Source: Actinacidiphila bryophytorum (GTDB taxonomy: Bacteria > Actinomycetota > Actinomycetes > Streptomycetales > Streptomycetaceae). Taken from it: a DNA stretch of 64,000 bases. The notes beneath the pieces were generated by a model. It ran no database searches. It had not been told where the DNA came from and saw only the letters and a list, made by a program, of their open reading frames with translations. Shown piece by piece: positions 48,592 to 57,604 of this stretch (the stretch's first letter is position 1; each line of letters starts with the position of its first letter). The position numbers and the translations under genes are program-made. Where the stretch lies: contig NZ_JAFFIX010000021.1 of NCBI RefSeq assembly GCF_016916835.1, positions 62,001-126,000 of the forward strand. The letters are read 5' to 3'.

Positions 48592-49617
48592 GTGACCCAT
48601 ACTCCTGGACGTGTCCCCCGGCCCACCATGAAGGATGTCGCCGCCCGGGCGGGCGTCGGACTCAAGACGGTCTCCCGGGTGGTGAACGAGGAACCGGGCG
48701 TGACGCCCGACACGGTGGCGCGTGTGCAGTCCGCCATCGACGCCCTCGGATTCCGGCGCAATGACAGCGCCCGCCTGCTGCGCACCCGGCGGACCGCCAG
48801 CGTCGGCCTGGTGCTCGAAGACCTCGCCGACCCCTTCTACGGTGCGCTCAGCCGCGCCGTCGAGGACGTCGCCCGCGCGCACGGCGCGCTGCTCTTCACC
48901 GGTTCGAGCGCGGAGAACCCGCGCCGCGAGCAGGAACTGGTGCTGGCCTTCTGCGCCCGCAGGGTGGACGGCCTGGTCGTGGTTCCCGCGGGCGACGACC
49001 ACCGCTACCTCACCCCGGAGATCGACGCGGGCGTCGCCACGGTGTTCGTGGACCGCCCGGCCGGCCGCATCGACGCCGACGTCGTGCTCACCGACAACGC
49101 GGGCGGCACCCGCACAGGTGTGGCCCACCTGATCGCGCACGGCCACCGCAGGATCGGCTTCATCGGCGACCAGCCGGGCATCCACACCGCGGGCGAGCGG
49201 CTGCGCGGCTACCGCGAGGCGATGGCCGACGCGGGGCTGCCGGTGCGCCCCGACTGGTACGCGATGGGTCCCACGACGCCCGAGCGGGTCAGGGCGGCGC
49301 TGGCCACCATGCTCTCCGGGCCCGAGCCGGTCACCGCGCTCTTCGCGGGCAACAACCGCGTCACCGTCACCGCGGTACGCGTCCTGTCCGGCCGCCCGCA
49401 GCCGGTCGCCCTGGTCGGCTTCGACGACTTCGAGCTGGCCGACCTGCTCGACCCGCCGGTCACCGTCGTCGCCCAGGATCCCGCGGGCCTGGGCCGCAAC
49501 GCGGCCCAGCTGCTCTTCCGCCGCCTGGACGGCGCCACCTCGGAGGAGCCCAGCCGGGTGGAGCTGCCGGCCCGGCTGATCGCCCGCGGCTCGGGCGAGA
49601 TCCCGCCCGCGTACTGA
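48592..49617 (+). CDS. LacI-family transcriptional regulator
   Basis: A 341-residue regulator. The helix-turn-helix is MKDVAARAGVGLKTVSRVVN with hinge GFRRNDSARLLRTRRT. The sugar-binding domain has VGLVLEDLADPFYGALSRA, RVDGLVVVPAGDD, HLIAHGHRRIGFIGD and LVGFDDFELADLL. It probably senses a sugar and controls the divergent glucokinase gene and itself. GTG start without a ribosome site. Confidence 0.93.
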   Translation: MTHTPGRVPRPTMKDVAARAGVGLKTVSRVVNEEPGVTPDTVARVQSAIDALGFRRNDSARLLRTRRTASVGLVLEDLADPFYGALSRAVEDVARAHGALLFTGSSAENPRREQELVLAFCARRVDGLVVVPAGDDHRYLTPEIDAGVATVFVDRPAGRIDADVVLTDNAGGTRTGVAHLIAHGHRRIGFIGDQPGIHTAGERLRGYREAMADAGLPVRPDWYAMGPTTPERVRAALATMLSGPEPVTALFAGNNRVTVTAVRVLSGRPQPVALVGFDDFELADLLDPPVTVVAQDPAGLGRNAAQLLFRRLDGATSEEPSRVELPARLIARGSGEIPPAY

Positions 49618-49655
49618 CGCGGCGCCCGGCCGGTGCGCCAGGTCCCCGTACCGAC

Positions 49656-50918
49656 TCAGCGCCCGGCCAGGGCGTCCAGGTCCGGGCGGGCCAGGCCGGT
49701 GCGGCCCGCCACCTCCGCCTGGTCCAGGGCGCCGCAGTCCAGGCCCCGGAGCAGGTAGCCGCTGAGCGCGCGTGCCGTCGCCGGTTCGTCGAGCACCGCG
49801 CCCGCGGTTTTGGCCACGTAGGCGGCGAGCCGGCCGGCCGCCGCGTCCAGGCCTTCCCGGCAGAAGGCGTAGACGGCGGCGTAACGCGTCGGGAGCTGCG
49901 CCGGGTGCATGTCCCAGCCCTGGTAGTAGCCGCGGGCCAGGGAGCGCCGTACGAGGCCGTAGTGCAGCCGCCAGGCGTCGTGCACGGCCTGCGCCGGGCC
50001 GACCGGCAGCACGTTCGTGGAGCCGTCGGACAACCGTACCCCGGTGCCTGCCGCGGCGACCTGCATCACGGCCTTGGCGTGGTCGGCGGCCGGGTGGTCG
50101 GGGGCCTGGTGTGCGGCGCTGATCCCGCAGGCGGCGCTGTAGTCGAAGGTGCCGTAGTGCAGCGCACTGGCGCGGCCCGCGGCCGCGTCGATGAGCCGGG
50201 GCACGGTGGCGGTGCCGTCGGGGCCGAGGATGGACTGGGTGGTCTCGATCTGGATCTCGAAGCGGATCCTGCCCTCGGGCAGTCCCGCGGCCTGCTCGAA
50301 CTGCCCGCACAGCGCGGCCATGGCGGCGGCCTGTGCGGGGAAGGTCACCTTCGGCAGGGTGAGGGCGAGGCCTTCCGGCAGGCCGCCGCCGTCGAGCAGC
50401 GCGGTCAGGAACAGGTCGAGGGTGCGGATGCCGCGGTCGCGGACGGCGGCCTCCATGCACTTCATGCGGATGCCGATCCAGGGCGGTGCGGTGCCGTCCG
50501 CGGTCATCGCGGTGACGGTGCGGGCGGCGGCCAGCGCCGCGGCGTCCTCCTCCGCGTCGGGCCTGGCGCCGTAGCCGTCCTCGAAGTCGATCCGCAGGTC
50601 CTCGACCGGTTCGCGGCGGAGCTTGTCGCGCACCCGGTCGTGGACCTCCGCGGCCAGGCCGCCGGTCAGGCCGAGCACGGCGCCGAGCGCGCCGGCGTCC
50701 GGCGCGTGCTCGTCCAGCGCCGACAGTGCGCGGGCGCCCCACTCCCGCACGGTCGCCGCGGTGAAGGCGTCCGCCGGTACGTAGACGGTGTGCACGGGCT
50801 GCCGGGTGCCGGGGTCACCGGGGTAGCGGCGGGCGAGTTCCGCGTCCGTCGCGGCCAGTGCGGCCCCGATTCCGGCGACGTGGGCGTCGGTCAGTGTCGT
50901 ACCGGCCGGCTGCGGCAT
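49656..50918 (-). CDS. DUF6986 family protein (HpcH/CitE aldolase-like)
   Basis: A 420-residue TIM-barrel protein of the PEP-utilising/aldolase superfamily. EDLRIDFEDGYGARPDAEED carries acidic metal ligands, and RFEIQIETTQSI and HYGTFDYSAACGI follow. The end contains YQGWDMHPAQLPTRYAAVYAF. I recognise it as the actinomycete DUF6986 family, probably a C-C lyase on an organic acid. The ATG has GGGAGGG upstream. A clear promoter and operator precede it. No substrate genes are adjacent. Confidence 0.82.
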   Translation of the reverse strand: MPQPAGTTLTDAHVAGIGAALAATDAELARRYPGDPGTRQPVHTVYVPADAFTAATVREWGARALSALDEHAPDAGALGAVLGLTGGLAAEVHDRVRDKLRREPVEDLRIDFEDGYGARPDAEEDAAALAAARTVTAMTADGTAPPWIGIRMKCMEAAVRDRGIRTLDLFLTALLDGGGLPEGLALTLPKVTFPAQAAAMAALCGQFEQAAGLPEGRIRFEIQIETTQSILGPDGTATVPRLIDAAAGRASALHYGTFDYSAACGISAAHQAPDHPAADHAKAVMQVAAAGTGVRLSDGSTNVLPVGPAQAVHDAWRLHYGLVRRSLARGYYQGWDMHPAQLPTRYAAVYAFCREGLDAAAGRLAAYVAKTAGAVLDEPATARALSGYLLRGLDCGALDQAEVAGRTGLARPDLDALAGR

Positions 50919-50935
50919 GGGCCACCCTCCCAGAT

Positions 50936-50985
50936 TTCAACAAATCGTTGAAGCGAAGCTAGCCCGCGGCCTTCCACCCGGTCAA
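50936..50985 (-). promoter_or_regulatory. promoter with operator at the start site, DUF6986 gene
   Basis: On the minus strand TTGACC (50985-50980) and TAGCTT (50961-50956) are 18 bases apart, a near-consensus promoter. The perfect dyad TTCAAC-AAATC-GTTGAA occupies 50936-50952, covering the predicted start of transcription near 50949. This is a typical place for a repressor; the form would suit an IclR- or GntR-type protein, but none is nearby. Confidence 0.65.
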
Positions 50986-51057
50986 CACCCGCCAGGACAT
51001 GCCGCGGCCCCCGCACGCGGTCGCGCACGGGGGCCGGGCGGCGGCACCGCGGGAGCG

Positions 51058-52020
51058 TCAGCCCTTGCGGGCCTTGATCTCCTCGGTGAGCTGCGGGACG
51101 ACCTGGAAGAGGTCGCCGACGACGCCGTAGTCGACGAGGTCGAAGATCGGGGCTTCCGCGTCCTTGTTGACCGCCACGATGGTCTTCGAGGTCTGCATGC
51201 CCGCCCGGTGCTGGATCGCGCCCGAGATGCCGTTGGCGATGTAGAGCTGGGGGGAGACGGACTTGCCGGTCTGGCCGACCTGGTTGGTGTGCGGGTACCA
51301 GCCGGCGTCGACCGCGGCCCGCGAGGCGCCCACGGCCGCGCCGAGGGAGTCGGCGAGGGCCTCGATGACGGAGAAGTTCTCGGCGCCGTTGACGCCGCGC
51401 CCGCCGGAGACCACGATCGCGGCCTCGGTCAGCTCCGGCCGCCCGGTGGACTGCCGGGGCGTGCGGGCCACGACCTTCGTGCCCGTGGCCAGCTCGCCGA
51501 AGGTGACCGCCAGCGGCTCGACCGTGCCGGCCGCCGGAGCCGGCTCGACGGGGGCGGAGTTCGGCTTGACGGTGATGACCGGGGTGCCGCGGGTGATGGT
51601 CGAGCGGGTGGTGAAGGCGGCGGCGAAGACGGACTGGGTGGCGACCGGCCCTTCGGCGCCCGCGGCCACGTCGGTGGCGTCGGTGATGATGCCCGAGCCC
51701 AGGCGCAGCGCCAGGCGGGCGGCGATCTCCTTGCCCTCGCCCGAGGACGGCACCAGGACCGCGACCGGTGAGACGGCCGCGGCCGCGGCCTGGAGGGCGT
51801 CGACCTTGGGGACGACCAGGTAGTCGGTGAACTCCGGGGCGTCGGCGGTCAGCACCCGGGTCGCGCCGTGCTCGGCCAGCACCGGGGCCGCGGTGTCGGC
51901 GCCGGGGCCGAGGTGGACGGCGACCGGGTCGCCGATCCGGCGGGCCAGGGTGAGCAGTTCGAGGGTCGGCTTGCGGACGGCACCGTCCACGTGGTCGACC
52001 AGGACGAGGACTTCAGCCAT
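51058..52020 (-). CDS. etfA: electron transfer flavoprotein alpha subunit
   Basis: A 320-residue protein. The N-terminus [20 protein letters not shown] and the C-terminal FAD-binding domain with [47 protein letters not shown] and [18 protein letters not shown] are diagnostic of EtfA. It carries FAD and passes electrons from acyl-CoA and other dehydrogenases to the quinone pool. GGAG precedes the ATG. It follows etfB by 59 bases in one operon. Confidence 0.95.
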   Translation of the reverse strand: MAEVLVLVDHVDGAVRKPTLELLTLARRIGDPVAVHLGPGADTAAPVLAEHGATRVLTADAPEFTDYLVVPKVDALQAAAAAVSPVAVLVPSSGEGKEIAARLALRLGSGIITDATDVAAGAEGPVATQSVFAAAFTTRSTITRGTPVITVKPNSAPVEPAPAAGTVEPLAVTFGELATGTKVVARTPRQSTGRPELTEAAIVVSGGRGVNGAENFSVIEALADSLGAAVGASRAAVDAGWYPHTNQVGQTGKSVSPQLYIANGISGAIQHRAGMQTSKTIVAVNKDAEAPIFDLVDYGVVGDLFQVVPQLTEEIKARKG

Positions 52021-52079
52021 GCGAATCGTTCTCCTGCACAAAGAAGAGGGTGACGGGGGGGCGGCGGGGCGGGGGTTCG

Positions 52080-52865
52080 TCAGATGAACTTGTGCTCCGC
52101 GAGGAAGGCCGCGAGCTGCTTGCCGCCCTCGCCCTCGTCCTTGACGATCGTGCCCGCGCTGCGCGCCGGACGGGCGGCAGCCTCCTGCACCGCCGTCCAC
52201 GCACCGGCGAGGCCCACGTCGGCGGCGTCGATGCCCAGGTCGGAGAGGTCCAGCGCCTCCACCGGCTTCTTCTTGGCCGCCATGATGCCCTTGAAGGACG
52301 GGTAGCGCGCCTCACCGGACTGGTCGGTCACCGACACCAGCGCCGGCAGCGACGCCTCCACCTGCTCGCTCGCCGCGTCGCCGTCGCGCCGGCCGGTCAC
52401 CTTCCCGCCCGAGACCGCGACCTCGGACAGCAGGGTCACCTGCGGAATGCCCAGCCGCTCTGCAAGCAGCGCGGGAACCACACCCGCCGTGCCGTCGGTG
52501 GAGGCCATGCCGGTGACGACCAGGTCGAAGCCGGCGTGCTCGATCGCCTTGGCCAGCACCAGCGACGTCCCCATCACATCGGTACCGTGCAGCGCGTCGT
52601 CCTCGACGTGCACGGCCTTGTCCGCGCCCATCGACAGCGCCTTGCGCAGCGCGTCCTTGGCGTCCGCGGGGCCGACGGTCAGGACGGTGATCTCCGCGTC
52701 GTCCGCGGCCTCCGCGATCTGCAACGCCTGCTCGACCGCGTACTCGTCCAGCTCCGACAGCAGGCCGTCCACCGCATCGCGGTCAGTGGTCAGGTCATCG
52801 GCGAAGTGGCGGTCGCCGGTGGCATCGGGCACGTACTTCACAGCGACTACGATCCTCAAGCTCAC
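52080..52865 (-). CDS. etfB: electron transfer flavoprotein beta subunit
   Basis: A 261-residue protein. It has IVVAVKYVPDATGDRHF, VDGLLSELDEYAVEQALQIAE, the AMP-binding VTVGPADAKDALRKALSMGADKAVHV, and the ETF-beta signature near VEASLPALVSVTDQSGEARYP. It forms the heterodimer with EtfA. The GTG at 52865 has AGGAG about seven bases upstream. Transcribed before etfA; no dehydrogenase gene is in the operon. Confidence 0.95.
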   Translation of the reverse strand: MSLRIVVAVKYVPDATGDRHFADDLTTDRDAVDGLLSELDEYAVEQALQIAEAADDAEITVLTVGPADAKDALRKALSMGADKAVHVEDDALHGTDVMGTSLVLAKAIEHAGFDLVVTGMASTDGTAGVVPALLAERLGIPQVTLLSEVAVSGGKVTGRRDGDAASEQVEASLPALVSVTDQSGEARYPSFKGIMAAKKKPVEALDLSDLGIDAADVGLAGAWTAVQEAAARPARSAGTIVKDEGEGGKQLAAFLAEHKFI

Positions 52866-53015
52866 GCCTGCTCTCCTACTGCATCGTCCTGCACGTCTTC
52901 GTCAACTGCCCCGGCAGCACCCTGCCAGTGCCCCGGATTGGCAGCATAGGCGCCTGCGGCTGCGGCTCCCCGCCGGGACGCAGCACGCGTCGCGGTGAGT
53001 ACCCGGCAGATATAT

Positions 53016-53027
53016 TACTCGTCAGTA
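53016..53027. promoter_or_regulatory. candidate TetR-type operator upstream of etfBA
   Basis: TACT-CGTC-AGTA is a 4-bp-arm dyad within an AT-rich patch (TATATTACTCG) that is rare in this sequence. It is about 150 bases before the etfB start. On the minus strand the adjacent TAATAT could be a -10 box. Dyads of this kind are common for TetR regulators of fatty-acid oxidation, which would suit etf genes; this link is inference. Confidence 0.4.
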
Positions 53028-53127
53028 CACAGAGAGTGCCGCCGCTTGGCAAGGTTCCCCCACTGTGACGTCTCCTACGCCCGCGACGTGCCGCGCCCTC
53101 GGCAAGGCCGCGCCCGAGGGGAGGCCG

Positions 53128-53541
53128 TCAGACCGCGGCACCAAGTGCGGCGATCACGTCGGCACGCCGGGGCTGGCCCGACGCCCGGCGCACCACGGAG
53201 CCGTCCGCGTCGAGGACCAGGACGGTCGGTGTCCTGAGGATGTGCAGCCGCCGCACGAGGTCGAGCTGCGCCTCGGCGTCGATCTCCACATGGCGCACCC
53301 CCTCGACCATCCCGGTGACCTCGGACAGCACCCGCCTGGTCGCCCGGCAGGGCGCGCAGAAGGCGCTGGAGAACTGCACAAGCGTGGCGCGCTCCCCCAG
53401 CGGCCCGCCGAGGTCGTCCGACGTCAGCCGCTCGCCGCTGTCCCTGCCACCCACCCGGACCCTCCCGTCCCGTCGCCGGTGCAGTACGCCGAAGGCGCTG
53501 GCCGCCGCGAGCACGGCCAGGCAGACCACCAGACCCGTCAT
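53128..53541 (-). CDS. membrane-anchored thioredoxin-like protein
   Basis: A 137-residue protein. An N-terminal helix (GLVVCLAVLAAASAFGVL) anchors a thioredoxin fold with VQFSSAFCAPCRATRRVL, where CAPC is the redox pair, then VEIDAEAQLDLVRRLHILRTPTV with the cis-proline. Probably an outside thiol reductase or oxidase. The ATG at 53541 has GGAGGAGG upstream. Divergent from the DUF4395 gene, its frequent partner. Confidence 0.88.
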   Translation of the reverse strand: MTGLVVCLAVLAAASAFGVLHRRRDGRVRVGGRDSGERLTSDDLGGPLGERATLVQFSSAFCAPCRATRRVLSEVTGMVEGVRHVEIDAEAQLDLVRRLHILRTPTVLVLDADGSVVRRASGQPRRADVIAALGAAV

Positions 53542-53682
53542 CGCCGTCCTCCTCCGCCGCGAGCCACTGCGCCGCATTGTCACCTGCAGGCGAACCGCAT
53601 CGTATTCCCGCACGTCAGCGTTCACACGACCGCAATGATTCCCGCGGCCGCAACCGGCCGCCGCCGGGTCATCATTCCCCTC

Positions 53683-54090
53683 ATGGACATCGACGTACGC
53701 GGCCCCCGGTTCGGCGCGGCCCTCACCACCGCTGTGCTCGCGGTGGTCCTGATCACCGGCAGCGGCGCGCTGCTCGCGGTGCAGGCCGCCCTGTTCGCCG
53801 TGGGAGCCGTCGCGGGCGTGCAGCGCTCGCCGTACGGCTGGCTCTTCCGCACCCTGATACGCCCCAGGGTCGGCCCGCCGCCCGCCACCGAGGAATCGGC
53901 GCCGCCGCGCTTCGCCCAGGCCGTGGGGCTGGCCTTCGCCGCCGTCGGGGTGGCCGGCTATCTGGCGGGGCCGCAGTGGCTCGGCATGGCCGCGACCGGC
54001 TGCGCACTTGCCGCCGCCTTCCTCAACGCGGCCTTCGCCTACTGCCTCGGCTGCGAGATGTACCTGGCACTGCGGCGCACGGTGGGCTGA
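53683..54090 (+). CDS. DUF4395 membrane protein
   Basis: A 135-residue protein with about four helices. The conserved start VDVRGPRFGAALTTAVLAV-like segment and the end FLNAAFAYCLGCEMYLALRR, with two cysteines near the last helix, identify DUF4395. In actinobacteria this family is often next to thioredoxin-like proteins, so a thiol-redox role in the membrane is likely. An in-frame ATG at 53635 would add 16 residues; neither start has a clear ribosome site. Confidence 0.82.
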   Translation: MDIDVRGPRFGAALTTAVLAVVLITGSGALLAVQAALFAVGAVAGVQRSPYGWLFRTLIRPRVGPPPATEESAPPRFAQAVGLAFAAVGVAGYLAGPQWLGMAATGCALAAAFLNAAFAYCLGCEMYLALRRTVG

Positions 54091-54281
54091 CCGGGCCCTA
54101 CCGCGACGCGGCAGTGGCGCGGGGGTGACATCGCGATGACGTGAGAAGAATCTCGCCGCGGGGAGGTCGCCCGGGGTGACAGCGGCCCCGCCGCCGGGGC
54201 ACCATCGCTCAGCGGCCGGAGAACCTACGGGCGCGTAACTTCCGCCGGGCGCGCCGCCCCGGAGAGAGCAGGTGCCCGGAC

Positions 54282-55025
54282 ATGGCCGAACTCGTCTACC
54301 CCCCGGTGATCGGCTTCGCCCGCACGATGTTCAAGGTGCAGGGCCTGCGGTTCGACATCCGGGGCACCGAGAACGTGCCGCGCGAGGGCGGCGCCCTGCT
54401 GGTCAGCAACCACGTCGGCTACCTGGACTTCGTCTTCTGCGGCCTGACGACGCTGCCCGCCAAGCGGCTGGTGCGCTTCATGGCCAAGGAGTCGGTCTTC
54501 CGCCACAAGGTGTCGGGTCCGCTGATGCGGGCGATGAAGCACATCCCGGTGGACCGCTCCGACGGCATGCACGCCTATGCGCACGCGCTGGAGGCGCTGC
54601 GCAGGGGCGAGATCATCGGGGTCTTCCCCGAGGCGACGATCTCGGAGTCCTTCACGCTGAAGTCCTTCAAGTCCGGTGCGGCGCGGCTTGCCATGGAGGC
54701 CGGCGTCCCGCTGCTGCCGATGGCGCTGTGGGGCAGCCAGCGGCTGTGGACCAAAGGGCGCCCGCGCAGCCTCGGCAGGACCAGGTTCCCGATCTCGCTG
54801 CGGATCGGCGAGCAGATGCGGCCGCACACCGACGAGAAGGCCGGCGCGCTGACCCGGCGGCTGCGGCTGCGGGTGCAGGAGCTGCTGGAGGACGCGCAGC
54901 GTTCGTATCCGGGCCGGCCGGCCGGTCCCGACGACCGGTGGTGGCTGCCCTCGCACCTGGGCGGCACCGCCCCGACGCCGGAGGCGGCTGCGGAGCGGGA
55001 CCGCGAGCGGCAGGCGGCCCGCTAG
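54282..55025 (+). CDS. 1-acyl-glycerol-3-phosphate acyltransferase family protein (PlsC-like)
   Basis: A 247-residue acyltransferase. It has the catalytic NHVGYLD (NHX4D), the substrate-binding FPEATISES and LPMALWGSQRLW, and a preceding amphipathic start typical of membrane-associated PlsC proteins. It moves an acyl group to lysophosphatidate or a similar acceptor in phospholipid synthesis. The C-terminal 40 residues are charged and probably disordered. Its TAG stop and the stop of the convergent transglutaminase-like gene share one CTAG. Confidence 0.9.
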   Translation: MAELVYPPVIGFARTMFKVQGLRFDIRGTENVPREGGALLVSNHVGYLDFVFCGLTTLPAKRLVRFMAKESVFRHKVSGPLMRAMKHIPVDRSDGMHAYAHALEALRRGEIIGVFPEATISESFTLKSFKSGAARLAMEAGVPLLPMALWGSQRLWTKGRPRSLGRTRFPISLRIGEQMRPHTDEKAGALTRRLRLRVQELLEDAQRSYPGRPAGPDDRWWLPSHLGGTAPTPEAAAERDRERQAAR

Positions 55026-55627
55026 GACGCCTCGGGCAGGGCGGTGGGCAGCAGGATCCCGGAGCTACTGGGCGCGGCCCGCAGACAGGCCACCACGGCC
55101 GGCAGGGGGGCCGCGTAGACCAGCGGGTAGTCGCGCTCCCCCAGCTCCGGGCGCACCGGGAAGGCCAGCCGTTCGACGTCCAGGCTGAAGCGGGCGTCCA
55201 CGCCGGGCTTGTTGCCGCGGGCGTCCAGCCGGCTCCACCGGCCGGCGCCGGGCAGCCGCAGGGCGATCAGGCCGTGCAGTGCGGGGCCCGATCCGTCGTC
55301 CTCTGTCAGCCGCTGGTAGCAGAGCCCCGCGGGTATGCCGCGCGAGCGCAGCAGCGCGGTCAGGGCGTGCGACTTGGCATAGCAGATGCCGTTGCGCTGC
55401 TCCAGCACGTCGGAGGCCCGCCAGCTGACCCGCTGGTCTCCCGAGTCGTAGGAGTGCGGGATCGCGTCGCGGACGTATTCGAAGGCGGCCTCCGCATACT
55501 CATGCGCATTGTGGGTGCCTTCGGCCAGCAGGGCCGCGGTCTCCTTGACCACCGGGTCGTGGTGGTCGATGACGTCGTCGGCGGCGAGATATGCGGAGAG
55601 GTCGGGCGTCTCCGGGATCGGTTCCAT
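55022..55627 (-). CDS. transglutaminase-like cysteine protease-fold protein
   Basis: A 201-residue protein of the transglutaminase-like superfamily. The catalytic cysteine lies in QRNGICYAKSHALTALLR, the histidine in PALHGLIALRL and the aspartate in SRLDARGNKPG. These are mostly peptidases or amidases acting on modified peptides. The ATG at 55627 directly follows a -10 box by six bases with no ribosome site (leaderless type). Confidence 0.87.
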   Translation of the reverse strand: MEPIPETPDLSAYLAADDVIDHHDPVVKETAALLAEGTHNAHEYAEAAFEYVRDAIPHSYDSGDQRVSWRASDVLEQRNGICYAKSHALTALLRSRGIPAGLCYQRLTEDDGSGPALHGLIALRLPGAGRWSRLDARGNKPGVDARFSLDVERLAFPVRPELGERDYPLVYAAPLPAVVACLRAAPSSSGILLPTALPEAS

Positions 55628-55633
55628 GCTCCG

Positions 55634-55663
55634 ACCCTAGAGAGCCACCGACCCTCCGATCAA
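55634..55663 (-). promoter_or_regulatory. leaderless promoter of the transglutaminase-like gene
   Basis: On the minus strand TTGATC (55663-55658) and TAGGGT (55639-55634) are 18 bases apart, and the ATG starts seven bases beyond the -10 box. The rest of this 86-base gap is AT-rich (GTATATATATTCAG near 55680) and may hold the 3' region of the operon coming from the right. Confidence 0.55.
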
Positions 55664-55713
55664 TCGATTTACGGGTCCACGTATATATATTCAGAGCCTA
55701 CTGCGGCCGTGGA

Positions 55714-56826
55714 TCAGGCGCCGGCGGCCATCTCCTCGGCAACTGCCGCGGCGAAGCCGTCCACGTCGTCCTCCGTCGTGTCGAAGGCGCACATCCAGCG
55801 GACCTCGCCGGTCGACTCGTCCCAGAAGTAGAAGCGGTAGCGCTTCTGCAGCCGCTCGCTGACGTGGCGCGGCAGCATCGCGAAGACCGCGTTGGACTGC
55901 ACGGGACGCATCACGCGCACCCCGTCGATGCCGCGCACCGCGGCGTCCAGCCTGCGGGCCATCGCGTTGGCGTGCTCGGCGCTGCGCAGCCACAGGTCGC
56001 CGGCCAGCAGCGCCTCGAACTGCACCGACACGAAGCGCATCTTCGACGCCAGCTGCATCGACAGCTTGCGCAGGTGCGGCAGCGCGCGCACCCGCTCGGG
56101 GCTGAGGACGACCACGCACTCGCCGAGCAGCAGGCCGTTCTTGGTGCCGCCGAAGGACAGGATGTCGACGCCGGCCTCGGTGGTGAAGCGGGCGAGCGGC
56201 ACCCCCAGGCTCGCGGCGGCGTTGGACAGCCGGGCGCCGTCGAGGTGCACGGCCATGCCGAGCTGGTGGGCGTGGTCGCAGACCGCCTTGATCTCCTCGG
56301 GCGTGTAGCAGGTGCCCAGTTCGGTGGTCTGGGTGATCGACACGACCTGCGGCTGCGCCCTGTGCTCGTCGTCGAAGCCGTACGCCTGCCGGTCGATCAG
56401 CTCGGGGGTGAGCTTGCCGTCGGCGGTCGGCACCGTGAGCAGTTTCAGCCCGCCGACCCGCTCGGGCGCCCCGCACTCGTCCACGTTGATGTGCGCGGAC
56501 TCGGCGCAGATCACCGCACCCCAGCGCTCGGTCACCGCCTGCAGCGCCGTCACGTTGGCGCCGGTGCCGTTGAAGACCGGGAAGACCTCGGCGGTGGGGC
56601 CGAAGTGCCGCCGGAAGACCTCCTGGAGGTGCGCGGTGTAGTCGTCGCCGCCGTAGGCGACCTGGTGGCCGCCGTTGGCGAGGGCGAGGGCGGCCAGCAC
56701 CTCTGGGTGCACCCCGGCGTAGTTGTCGCTGGCGAAGCCCCGCGCGGCCGGGTCGTGCCGGCGTACGGCGTCGGTCCGTGCGCCGGCGGGAGGTGCGGGG
56801 GTGGTGCTGCGGGTCGGGTCGGTCAC
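55714..56826 (-). CDS. threonine aldolase-family PLP enzyme
   Basis: A 370-residue fold-type I PLP enzyme. It has FASDNYAGVHPEVL, YGGDDYTAHLQEVF, FNGTGANVTALQAV, the PLP aspartate in VHLDGARLSNAAA and the PLP lysine in LSFGGTKNGLLLGE. It should split L-threonine or another beta-hydroxy amino acid to glycine and an aldehyde. GTG at 56826 overlaps the SDR stop as GTGA, so it is coupled; longer in-frame starts exist. Last gene of the DUF6421-SDR-aldolase operon. Confidence 0.9.
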   Translation of the reverse strand: MTDPTRSTTPAPPAGARTDAVRRHDPAARGFASDNYAGVHPEVLAALALANGGHQVAYGGDDYTAHLQEVFRRHFGPTAEVFPVFNGTGANVTALQAVTERWGAVICAESAHINVDECGAPERVGGLKLLTVPTADGKLTPELIDRQAYGFDDEHRAQPQVVSITQTTELGTCYTPEEIKAVCDHAHQLGMAVHLDGARLSNAAASLGVPLARFTTEAGVDILSFGGTKNGLLLGECVVVLSPERVRALPHLRKLSMQLASKMRFVSVQFEALLAGDLWLRSAEHANAMARRLDAAVRGIDGVRVMRPVQSNAVFAMLPRHVSERLQKRYRFYFWDESTGEVRWMCAFDTTEDDVDGFAAAVAEEMAAGA

Positions 56827-57581
56827 GGTTGGGGCGTCAGCCACTGGCGGGTCCCGTTCACATCGTGGGCGTTGCGGTTCCACTGGCCCGCGATCGCGTC
56901 GGCGAGATCGCGCACATCGGTGAAACCGGCGAATTTCGACTGCGGGCGCTCGGCCCGCAGCCCATCGTGCACCAGGGCCTTGATGACCAGCACGGTGGCC
57001 GCCGCAGTGGGTCCCTCGGCGCCGCTGAGCTTGCGGAAGGAGTCGCCGAGCGCGAGCGTCCAGGCCTCGGCGGCGGCCTTCGCCGCGGCATATGCCGCGT
57101 TCCCCGCGGTGGGCCGGCTGGCACCGGCCGCGCTGATCAGCACGTAGCGGCCGCCGGGGCTGCGCATCAGGCCGTCGTGGAAAGCGAGCGAGGTGTGCTG
57201 GACGGTCTGGATCAGCAGCCTGTGCAGGACGTCCCAGTCGGCGAGTTCGGTCTCGGGGAAGGACGCTGAGCCGCGCCAGCCGCCGACCAGGTGGACCAGG
57301 CCGTCGACCCGGCCGTGGTCCTTCTCGATCCGGCCGGCCCAGTCCTGGCTGGCCTCCAGGTCGAGGAGGTCGACGATCTCGCCGGTGATGTCGGCGCCGC
57401 CCGCGTCGTATCGCGCCGCGTCGACGGCCTCCGCCAGGCGCTCGGGGTCGGCGTCCGCGGCGATCACATGGCCGCCCTCGCGGGCCAGCCGCTGCAGCAC
57501 CGCCCGGCCGGCCGGTCCGCCGGCGCCCGCCACCGCGATCACCGCTCCGTCAAGACCGCCCGAATACGTGTCGGTCGTCAT
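56823..57581 (-). CDS. short-chain dehydrogenase/reductase
   Basis: A 252-residue SDR. It has the cofactor loop VAVAGAGGPAGRAVLQRL, an aspartate after strand 2 (AADADPERL) that suggests NAD preference, LVHLVGGWRG in place of the usual NNAG, the catalytic serine in YVLISAAGAS and tyrosine in AAYAAAKAAAE. So the YxxxK motif is intact. GAGGAGG precedes the ATG. It lies 23 bases after the DUF6421 gene and overlaps the aldolase gene. Confidence 0.9.
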   Translation of the reverse strand: MTTDTYSGGLDGAVIAVAGAGGPAGRAVLQRLAREGGHVIAADADPERLAEAVDAARYDAGGADITGEIVDLLDLEASQDWAGRIEKDHGRVDGLVHLVGGWRGSASFPETELADWDVLHRLLIQTVQHTSLAFHDGLMRSPGGRYVLISAAGASRPTAGNAAYAAAKAAAEAWTLALGDSFRKLSGAEGPTAAATVLVIKALVHDGLRAERPQSKFAGFTDVRDLADAIAGQWNRNAHDVNGTRQWLTPQP

Positions 57582-57604
57582 CTCCGCCTCCTCGGCCGCA
57601 CCGG

